A stretch of DNA of 5,182 nt from JAZLDV01 sp045614925 (lineage in GTDB: Bacteria; Bacillota_I; Bacilli_A; Erysipelotrichales; Coprobacillaceae), in the NCBI GenBank assembly GCA_045614925.1, contig JAZLDV010000048.1, forward strand, positions 1 through 5,182. Reading direction: 5' to 3'. Positions 1 to 5,182 of this stretch are shown here, piece after piece (the first letter of the stretch is position 1; every line of letters begins with the position of its first letter). Under the pieces are notes generated by a model. The model was not told where the DNA came from, ran no database searches, and worked only from the letters and a program-made list of their open reading frames with translations. The translations under genes and the position numbers were made by a program.

Positions 1-310
1 TATTATGCTCATGTTCCATATATTCAAATGAATAAAGAATCGCTAGAGGCCATAATAATGAAATTAATGCTAAGAAGACACTTGATAATCCATCAGTATA
101 AAATGATAGAGTAAAATCTTTTGTTATTGATACTAAAGTAAATACTCTATGATCTTTAAAAAATAATAATGAAGAAACAAGCATACTTGTGATAATGACT
201 GAAATAAATAAAAATTTATTTCGATGAATATCATCATGCTCATCATAAGATTTAAAATAAAATATGATTCCCATAAGAATAGGAAAAAGAATTGTTAATA
301 TAATTTTCAT
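1..310 (-). CDS. Third MrpD/NuoM-like subunit, N-terminal 103 residues only (cut by window edge)
   Basis: An open frame starting at ATG 310 runs to the window edge without a stop, giving 103 residues. It begins MKIILTILFPILMGIIF, a first helix, followed by an acidic/His loop (YDEHDDIH) and a second helix (~33-51). Residues 63-101 align without gaps to 62-100 of the preceding protein: TKD, then DG, then an aromatic-rich helix ending in the shared YSFEYM-x-HE. I count 18 identities in 39. It is therefore the start of another antiporter-like subunit, which should run to about 480-500 residues beyond the window. The helices with the functional Glu and Lys residues are not visible. AGGAGG at 324-319 overlaps the TAG stop of the previous gene and lies eight bases before the ATG. 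The start and family are well supported; the exact subtype (NuoL-, NuoM- or NuoN-like) cannot be told from this part. Confidence 0.85.
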   Translation of the reverse strand, partial: MKIILTILFPILMGIIFYFKSYDEHDDIHRNKFLFISVIITSMLVSSLLFFKDHRVFTLVSITKDFTLSFYTDGLSSVFLALISLLWPLAILYSFEYMEHEHN

Positions 311-322
311 ACTTTTTCCCTC

Positions 323-1777
323 CTAACATATTCCTTCAACAATCATAGTAATCAATGAATAAACTGGTTTACTCAATAATCCTAATCCAATAATAAATAA
401 GCAGCAAATAAGCATAGGCACTATCATAGTCCATCCTGATTCTTTTGCTTCATTATTTTTTTCTACAAAAAATGCATGAATAACAATATTTAAAAGATAT
501 CCAGCAGTTAACAAGGCACTTACTAATAAAATAGCAGGACCAATATAACAGAATATATTATTTAATCCTTTTAATGCACCTTGAGCTAAATACCATTTAG
601 ATACGAAACCTAACATTGGTGGAATACCGATTAATCCAAGTGAGGCAATCGTAAAACAAAACATTGTAAGTGGCATTTTCTTACCAATACCATCTAATCC
701 ATCAACATATGTTCCTTGACCATAAATAATTGTAGAACCTGCACTCATAAATAAAACATTTTTAATTAAACTATGTGCTAAAACATGAAGTAAAGCACCT
801 ATAACTGAAACTGAATTTAAACAAGCTAATCCAAACAAAATATAACTTACTTGAGAAACTGTTGAATAAGCTAAACGTTTTTTTAATAATTTTTCTTTAT
901 AAGCAAGCATTGAACCACTTAACACAGTCAGTAATGTTAAAATAATCCACATAGTCTGTACCCATGTTCCTCTAATAAAATCAGCACCAAACTGATAATA
1001 AACAACACGGATAATTGCTAATACACCAGCTTTAGTAATTACACCAGACAATAAACTAGAAGCACATGCTGGTGCAACAGGATGGGCAATCGGAAGCCAT
1101 GAATGTAAAGGCATCATTCCTGCTTTTGCACCAAACCCAATAATAACTAACATACATACAATTAATAATATATTTTTAGATTCAGCCACCTTATTCATAT
1201 CTAAAACACCTTGTAAAACAAATTGTGTCGATGTTCCATAATATGAAATAAAGAAGAATCCCATTAATCCCAATGTTGCTCCAAATACCGAATAAAGTAA
1301 ATATTTTTTAGCAGCACTAATTGCCTCTTTACTTTCATTATGTAAAACAAGTGGCATACTTAATAATGACATAAATTCAAAGAAACAATACATTGTCATA
1401 TAATTCCCTGCAAAGCAGATTCCATTCATTGTCCCTAATGTCATCATATAAAATGCATAGAAACGATATCTTTTCTTTTCATGCATCATATATTCAAAAC
1501 TATAAATACCGACTATTAGCCACATTAAAGCAACTAATAATGCAAAAAATTGACCAATTCCATCAAACATATAAGTTAAAGATAAATCTTTTGTCATTGA
1601 AAATAATGTAGATGTCTCTTTAAACTTAAAACTTAAACAAACTAAAATAAAATTAATAATTAAAACTGTTAAAATAGTTTTATTTCTTAATTTATCATTC
1701 TTACCTATCTTAGTAAATAAACATAAACAACCTATAAGAATAGGTAAAACTATTAATAAACTATATAAAATAACCAT
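323..1777 (-). CDS. MrpD/NuoM-like proton-conducting transporter subunit, second copy
   Basis: A 484-residue, roughly 14-helix member of the same antiporter-like family as the preceding gene, but clearly diverged from it. Key residues: E134 in helix 5 (CFFEFMSLLS), K218 in helix 7 (GFGAKAGMMPLHSWLPIAHP), the APACASSLLSG block and K249 in helix 8, RLAYSTVSQVSY at 301-312, H331, H335 and K339 in the broken helix, and K394 in helix 12 (GFVSK). All ion-path positions are kept, so this looks like a working pump subunit, not a relic. The AHPVAP motif makes it closer in style to NuoM/HycC-type members than the first copy is. The start ATG at 1777 has AAGGAGG at 1790-1784, overlapping the previous stop, with an 11-base gap between genes. 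The gene ends in TAG at 325-323. It occupies the place of the second MrpD-like subunit (H') of MBS-type complexes; no specific symbol is justified. Confidence 0.9.
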   Translation of the reverse strand: MVILYSLLIVLPILIGCLCLFTKIGKNDKLRNKTILTVLIINFILVCLSFKFKETSTLFSMTKDLSLTYMFDGIGQFFALLVALMWLIVGIYSFEYMMHEKKRYRFYAFYMMTLGTMNGICFAGNYMTMYCFFEFMSLLSMPLVLHNESKEAISAAKKYLLYSVFGATLGLMGFFFISYYGTSTQFVLQGVLDMNKVAESKNILLIVCMLVIIGFGAKAGMMPLHSWLPIAHPVAPACASSLLSGVITKAGVLAIIRVVYYQFGADFIRGTWVQTMWIILTLLTVLSGSMLAYKEKLLKKRLAYSTVSQVSYILFGLACLNSVSVIGALLHVLAHSLIKNVLFMSAGSTIIYGQGTYVDGLDGIGKKMPLTMFCFTIASLGLIGIPPMLGFVSKWYLAQGALKGLNNIFCYIGPAILLVSALLTAGYLLNIVIHAFFVEKNNEAKESGWTMIVPMLICCLFIIGLGLLSKPVYSLITMIVEGIC

Positions 1778-1788
1778 ACCTATCCTCC

Positions 1789-3282
1789 TTAAGCAAACAT
1801 AGATAAACCTTGAATAATAAGTGAAGAAAGCTGACTGGAATATACTCCAACAAAAATATTTAAAACAATAAATAAAATTAAAGAAATCATCATACTATAA
1901 TTTCTAGGTTTATAAACTTTTTGATGAATAGATGAACCATCAAATAAAGTATAAATAGCAGGAATGTAATAACATGCATTTAATAATGTAGAAATAACTA
2001 ATGCACTCAATCCTACTATCATCTTAAAAGATGATACTTCTAAAGCAGCTAAAGATAAATGAACTTTAGGAATAAATCCAGCAAATAATGGTATACCAAT
2101 CATGGATAATGATCCAACAACAAAAGCAACACCTGCTAATTTATCTTTTAAACCTGCTCCTTTTAAATCTTTAAATTTTTTACTTCCACCACTGACATCC
2201 ATAAAGGCTCCAGCACTAATAAATAACATTGGTTTAGTAATCGCATGAACAAGAATCTGAATACATGCTGCCACCATTGCAGATGTTGTTCCTAAACCTA
2301 TACCAAAATAAATATAACCTACTTGAGCAACTGATGAATAAGCTAACATACGTTTAATATCTTTTTCTTTCATTGCTTTAAGTGATCCATAAATCATACC
2401 ACACACACCACATACAAATAAAATGTCTGTCGCATGAGCACTATAAATAACATCTAAGCTAATAACTCTATAAAAAATCTTAATTAATAAAAATATATAC
2501 CCTTTTAATACCAACCCAGATAAAACTGAACTTGATGTCACTGTTGCATTTGAATGAGCATCAGGTAACCATGTATGGAATGGGAAACATGCGCTTTTTA
2601 AAGCTAACCCCATACTAAATAATACAATGACTACCGCAAGTGGGAATAAATATTGTGAAGAAGATACTAGCATTGTCACTGCTTCTCCCATATTTTCCAT
2701 TAATAAATGACCTGTAATACCATATAAAGTACAGATACCCATTAAAAATAATCCAGAACCTAAAAGACTCATAATCAGATATCTTAATGTAGCTACTAAT
2801 GCTTTACCACTTTTGTATCTGACCATAACTAATGCACATGATGCAATTGTATTAATTTCTACAAAGACATATCCTGTAAATATATCGTTTGTATAAATAA
2901 TTGATAACAAAGAAGAAGTTAACAGCAATAGTAATGTATAATAGAAATTTTCTTTATGTTTATCAACATCATGACTAATATGCCCTAATCCACCTAAAAT
3001 AGATAAAATCATAACCAGAATAAAGAATGAAGCATTTAAACATTCTAATATACCAACTCTGATTTCATTTCCCCATGGGGCACTAAAATGTCCCATCATA
3101 TAAGTATATGACGAACCAGTAGATGTTACATAACCTAACGTCAATAAAGACATTAAAAATGTAATTGCAAGTATAATAAAACAATAATATCTTGAATTTT
3201 TCTTATTTAATATAGAACAGATGACTCCACCTGATAATGTAAGAATAATAGTAAAGAAAGGGAAATTCTGAATAAAGTTCAT
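1789..3282 (-). CDS. mrpD: MrpD/MbhH-like proton-conducting transporter subunit, first copy
   Basis: A 497-residue, roughly 14-helix antiporter-like protein of the NuoL/M/N-MrpD family, of normal length. The charged residues that define the ion path in this family are visible: E142 in helix 5 (YVFVEINTIAS), K229 in helix 7 (MGLALKSACFPFHTWLPDAH), K260 in helix 8 (SGLVLK), H346 and K350 in the broken helix (ILVHAITKPMLF), and K406 in helix 12 (GFIPK). The RMLAYSSVAQVGY block at 311-323 is also typical. After the WLPDAH motif it has SNATVTSSS where NuoM-like members usually have a Pro-Ala-Pro stretch, which sets it apart from the second copy. It directly follows mrpC, the position of mbhH/mrpD. 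The start ATG at 3282 shares a base with the mrpC stop and has AAAGGAGG at 3297-3290. Role inferred: H+ or Na+/H+ translocation in the membrane arm. The residues show the fold and the pump path but not which ion is moved. Confidence 0.92.
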   Translation of the reverse strand: MNFIQNFPFFTIILTLSGGVICSILNKKNSRYYCFIILAITFLMSLLTLGYVTSTGSSYTYMMGHFSAPWGNEIRVGILECLNASFFILVMILSILGGLGHISHDVDKHKENFYYTLLLLLTSSLLSIIYTNDIFTGYVFVEINTIASCALVMVRYKSGKALVATLRYLIMSLLGSGLFLMGICTLYGITGHLLMENMGEAVTMLVSSSQYLFPLAVVIVLFSMGLALKSACFPFHTWLPDAHSNATVTSSSVLSGLVLKGYIFLLIKIFYRVISLDVIYSAHATDILFVCGVCGMIYGSLKAMKEKDIKRMLAYSSVAQVGYIYFGIGLGTTSAMVAACIQILVHAITKPMLFISAGAFMDVSGGSKKFKDLKGAGLKDKLAGVAFVVGSLSMIGIPLFAGFIPKVHLSLAALEVSSFKMIVGLSALVISTLLNACYYIPAIYTLFDGSSIHQKVYKPRNYSMMISLILFIVLNIFVGVYSSQLSSLIIQGLSMFA

Positions 3283-3644
3283 TAATCTTCCTCCTTTTTC
3301 GATAATGCAATAATTTCTTCAATATTTAATGTATGATACTTATAATAAATACGAATAGATAATGCCAATAAGAATGCAGTTACACTCACAGATACAACAA
3401 TTCCAGTTAATACCAATCCACTAGGAATAGGATTAATATATAAATCAACATTATCTGCTAAAATAGGTGCCTTACCTAAATGAATATAACCTTTTGATGC
3501 TAAATATAAATAAATAGCATTATCCATAAAGTTAAAACCAATAATTTTTTTAATGATATTACGATTTAAAAGCAATAAACTAAATCCAATACCAAAAACT
3601 ATAATAGCAGTCACTTCATAATAATTTGTAAAAATTGTAGACAT
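3282..3644 (-). CDS. mrpC: MrpC/MbhG-like subunit (NuoK family)
   Basis: A 120-residue NuoK-family protein with three membrane helices (about 10-26, 31-50 and 74-99) and a charged C-terminal tail, the usual MrpC length and layout. Diagnostic stretches are LLLLNRNIIKKIIGFNFMDN (23-42, loop plus second helix), GKAPIL (57-62, the loop seen in MrpC) and NPIPSGLVLTGIVVSVSVTA (71-90, last helix). The last matches the family's DPLPQALVLTAIVI block, but with Asp to Asn at 71, Gln to Ser at 75 and Ala to Gly at 76. In MBH and Mrp structures this subunit sits between MrpB and MrpD and helps form the ion path. Here it also lies between those two genes. The start ATG at 3644 follows the previous TAA by one base and is preceded by AAAGGAGGT at 3660-3652. 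Its TAA shares a base with the next ATG (TAATG). Identification is firm. Confidence 0.9.
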   Translation of the reverse strand: MSTIFTNYYEVTAIIVFGIGFSLLLLNRNIIKKIIGFNFMDNAIYLYLASKGYIHLGKAPILADNVDLYINPIPSGLVLTGIVVSVSVTAFLLALSIRIYYKYHTLNIEEIIALSKKEED

Positions 3645-3645
3645 A

Positions 3646-4611
3646 TTACATACCTCCTTTTCTAAACATTGTAAAGAAAGTATACATAGTACATGCTACA
3701 ACACATCCTACACAAATATTTAATGGTAATATAAGACCACTACTTAATATTGCACCTGGTGTACCTAAAGGTATAAATGATGCAATGTGATTGGCTCCTG
3801 TGAAAAATGAATATGTTTTTAAAACTGCATATGTCATTAATGAGCCAAATGATACCCATTTAAATGTATTGTATGTAAAGAATTTCTTTGTTGCTTTAAA
3901 GCCAAACGCATTATTATATAAAATAAGTGCAGAACCAACTATCGCTCCTCCAGAGAATCCTCCACCTGCTGATATATGTCCGTTTAAAATGACATAGATA
4001 CCATATAAAACCATGATAGGAAATAAAATTTTTGTAACTGATTGTAAAATAAAATCATCTTTTATTTCAAATTCCCTATCATATCCTTCATCTTTTAAAG
4101 CACTATTCTTTTTAAGATGACCATCTTTATCAAAATCTAATCTTAATAAGATTAAAACACTAATAGAAGCAATAAATAAAACATGGGCTTCTCCTAATGT
4201 ATCGAATGCACGATAATCTAAGATCATTCCTGCAACAATATTAACAGCTCCTGTTTCTTCTAAGCCTGATTCTATATAACGATCTGACACTTCATTATTT
4301 GTAGGATTTGATAATTCTCCAAACTTAGGCATATCACTTACACAGACTAATAAAACAGCAATTATAAAAAATGTAATAATAACTGAAATGATTTTATGTG
4401 CATGGTTATAGATTTTTGAAAAATATTTTGAATAAAATGTATGTAATATATCTTTTTTCTCTTGTCTTTTATTTTCTTTATGTTCATGAAGTTCTTCTTT
4501 TGTTCTTAAAAGCATAGATGAACGATCATCATTTTGTTTTAATGGTTCACCATTTACCCAACGAACAAAACGTCTCCACCCTACATATTCATAATCTTCT
4601 CTAATCTTCAT
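3646..4611 (-). CDS. mrpB: MbhE-MrpB (MbhF) fusion protein with charged N-terminal extension
   Basis: A fusion of two subunits that are separate proteins in archaeal MBH. Counting 321 residues from the ATG at 4611: residues 1-~72 form a charged cytoplasmic-looking extension (an aromatic patch with GWRRFVRWV near 11-19, then a Lys/Glu-rich stretch to ~57). Helix ~74-92 opens the MbhE-like domain, whose motif is at 121-144 (GAVNIVAGMILDYR then DTLGE), the same signature as the extreme C-terminus of MrpA. A second helix covers ~144-158. After a charged linker (~160-186) comes an MrpB/MnhB domain of four helices with the hallmark NGHISAGGGFSGG at 210-222. MrpB alone is usually about 140 residues. 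The open frame also allows a GTG start at 4620 (324 residues), but AGGTGA at 4622-4617 favours the ATG at 4611. The gene overlaps the previous one by 11 bases and stops one base before the next start. Probable role: membrane-arm subunit linking the small Mrp subunits to the pump subunits. Confidence 0.87.
   Translation of the reverse strand: MKIREDYEYVGWRRFVRWVNGEPLKQNDDRSSMLLRTKEELHEHKENKRQEKKDILHTFYSKYFSKIYNHAHKIISVIITFFIIAVLLVCVSDMPKFGELSNPTNNEVSDRYIESGLEETGAVNIVAGMILDYRAFDTLGEAHVLFIASISVLILLRLDFDKDGHLKKNSALKDEGYDREFEIKDDFILQSVTKILFPIMVLYGIYVILNGHISAGGGFSGGAIVGSALILYNNAFGFKATKKFFTYNTFKWVSFGSLMTYAVLKTYSFFTGANHIASFIPLGTPGAILSSGLILPLNICVGCVVACTMYTFFTMFRKGGM
3652..3660 (-). promoter_or_regulatory. 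Strong ribosome binding site of the mrpC-like gene, inside the upstream gene
   Basis: AAAGGAGGT is a nine-base match to the 16S tail complement, seven bases before the ATG at 3644. It also encodes the last residues (KGG) of the MbhE-MrpB fusion, so the C-terminus of that protein and the translation signal of the next gene share the same bases. Confidence 0.75.
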
Positions 4612-4870
4612 TCTTTTCACCTACTTTAAATTCTTTATCAATAAGATGAATTTTCTTAAATGCACTAAAAAACAATAACGTTGTTACTCCTGCTCCTACT
4701 GCAGATTCAGTAATTGCTAAATCTGGACTTTCTAATAAAAGCCAGATAATACACATAATTAAAGAAAAACTCATAAAGATAAGAATTGAACTTAATAAAT
4801 CTTTTGTTAAAGCAACACATGTAGAACATACTATTAACAATATACATAATAATCCAACAAATAAACTCAT
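4601..4870 (-). CDS. mbhD: MbhD-like subunit (DUF4040, MrpA C-terminal domain family)
   Basis: An 89-residue protein with about three hydrophobic segments (roughly 3-20, 26-46 and 56-71) and a charged tail. The family motif is clear at 48-64: SPDLAITESAVGAGVTT, with P49, D50, T54, E55 and G59/G61 matching the aPD-A-TE-avGag signature of the MbhD domain. In Mrp antiporters this domain is part of the C-terminal half of the large MrpA protein; in MBH-type complexes it is a separate gene between mbhC and mbhE, as here. The conserved acidic residues are thought to belong to the ion path joining the antiporter module to the rest of the complex. The start ATG at 4870 has GGAGGT at 4885-4880, with nine-base spacing, and overlaps the previous stop. 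The gene ends in TAG inside the start of the next gene. The family call is secure; the symbol is by analogy with the archaeal gene. Confidence 0.88.
   Translation of the reverse strand: MSLFVGLLCILLIVCSTCVALTKDLLSSILIFMSFSLIMCIIWLLLESPDLAITESAVGAGVTTLLFFSAFKKIHLIDKEFKVGEKNED
4617..4622 (-). promoter_or_regulatory. Ribosome binding site deciding the start of the MbhE-MrpB fusion gene
   Basis: AGGTGA is a six-base match to the complement of the 16S rRNA tail and lies five bases before the ATG at 4611. The alternative in-frame GTG at 4620 overlaps this site and has only a weak AAAG upstream. The site lies inside the last codons of the mbhD-like gene. Confidence 0.6.
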
Positions 4871-5182
4871 TTTCTTAATACCTCCATATCATCATCAATA
4901 TGCTCATGTGTTAAAACTTCCATACGTGCTAATAAATGTGCACTTACAGGAGAAGTTAACCAGAAAAATAAAATAACAAGAATTAATTTTAAAGAAGAAA
5001 TATCAAACGGACGATAAAAAACAAGTCCTAATAAAACACATAATAATCCTAAAGTATCACTCATTGCACTAACATGCATACGATTTAATACATATTTAAA
5101 CTTATAGTTCCCTATTACTGATGCCACTACAACAAATAAACCTACAATAATCAGGATTGTTCCTATAATTGAGCAAAATATA
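4867..5182 (-). CDS. mrpG: MrpG/MbhC-like cation antiporter subunit, 5' end cut by window edge
   Basis: Small membrane subunit of Mrp-type antiporters and of the antiporter-like module of MBH-type complexes; it packs beside subunits E and F and has no known catalytic residue. The visible part is 104 residues. The frame is open to the window edge. Its first ~24 residues are a hydrophobic helix (IFCSIIGTILIIVGLFVV and onward) that aligns with the first helix of the family. An RMH at the loop matches the usual RLH, followed by a DTLG motif, a second hydrophobic stretch, and a third helix ending in TSPVSAHLLAR, the MrpG signature (T-x-P-x-x-x-H-x-x-x-R). A GTG at 5127 could be taken as a start, but that would delete the first helix, so I reject it. 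The real start should lie a few codons beyond 5182, given a usual length near 100-120. The gene ends in TGA, overlapping the next ATG by four bases (ATGA), which suggests translational coupling. Confidence 0.9.
   Translation of the reverse strand, partial: IFCSIIGTILIIVGLFVVVASVIGNYKFKYVLNRMHVSAMSDTLGLLCVLLGLVFYRPFDISSLKLILVILFFWLTSPVSAHLLARMEVLTHEHIDDDMEVLRK

Noticed and set aside
311..325. Possible frameshift joining the second and third antiporter-like genes into one
   Set aside because: The second copy is full length with a complete C-terminus, and the third starts anew with its own ribosome site and first helix, so they are separate genes.
1393..1611. Plus-strand open frame of 72 codons
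   Set aside because: It lies opposite the well-supported second antiporter-like gene, has no recognisable motif and no convincing ribosome binding site; it is a shadow frame.
3071..3080. Perfect 10-base palindrome CCCCATGGGG in an AT-rich setting
   Set aside because: It lies within the first antiporter gene and encodes the APWG segment common in this family; codons explain it and no partner site was seen.
3680..3720. Closely spaced cysteines (C-x-x-C then C) near the end of the MrpB domain, and a similar C-x-x-C pair at about 2400-2412 in the first antiporter copy
   Set aside because: Both lie within hydrophobic membrane helices without other ligands, so an iron-sulfur or metal site is unlikely.
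3791..3997. Plus-strand open frame of 68 codons
   Set aside because: It lies opposite the conserved MrpB domain, and its composition follows from the reverse complement of the glycine-rich GGGFSGG region.
4867..4870. Possibility of a Mollicutes-type code (TGA as Trp)
   Set aside because: TGA ends the mrpG-like gene exactly at the next start, and conserved tryptophans (for example in HTWLP and HSWLP) are TGG.
1..5182. CRISPR, transposon ends, tRNA/rRNA, riboswitch, promoter or hairpin terminator
   Set aside because: There is no intergenic space larger than about 12 bases, and no repeat array, RNA-like structure or U-tract hairpin stood out on either strand.

Overview
The window is very AT-rich and every gene lies on the minus strand, so the window reads from right to left. 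It holds seven tightly packed membrane-protein genes with no gap longer than about 12 bases and with several overlaps. The first and last genes run off the window edges. TGA acts as a stop (the mrpG-like gene ends in an ATGA overlap) and tryptophan is TGG, so this is not the Mycoplasma/Spiroplasma code. Strong AAGGAGG-type ribosome binding sites and the AT-rich codon use suggest a low-GC Firmicute. A gut Erysipelotrichia/Coprobacillus-type organism is my guess, which the window cannot prove.

Layout in transcription order: an MrpG/MbhC-like subunit (5182 to 4867, 5' end outside the window); a free-standing DUF4040/MbhD-like subunit (4870 to 4601); a fusion of an MbhE-like domain with MrpB/MbhF, carrying a long charged N-terminal extension (4611 to 3646); an MrpC/NuoK-like subunit (3644 to 3282); a first full-length MrpD/NuoM-type antiporter-like subunit (3282 to 1789); a second, divergent one (1777 to 323); and the first 103 residues of a third (310 to 1).

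The order G, D, E+F, C, D-type matches the mbhC-D-E-F-G-H block of archaeal membrane-bound hydrogenase (MBH) and the related MBS/Mrp-Mbx complexes. It fits a stand-alone seven-gene Mrp Na+/H+ antiporter less well, because that complex would carry one large MrpA protein with the MbhD and MbhE domains at its C-terminus. The likely product is the ion-translocating membrane arm of a respiratory-type complex that couples a redox reaction to H+ and/or Na+ movement. The redox module (hydrogenase-like or other subunits) is not in the window. If present, it should lie beyond position 1, downstream of the third antiporter-like gene, while mrpE/mrpF-like genes would be expected beyond 5182.

The most notable points are three antiporter-like subunits in tandem (MBH has one MrpD-like subunit and MBS has two), the E-B fusion with its extension, and a diverged loop motif in the MrpC-like protein. 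No promoter, terminator, RNA gene, repeat array or mobile element was seen. The window looks like the interior of one long operon.
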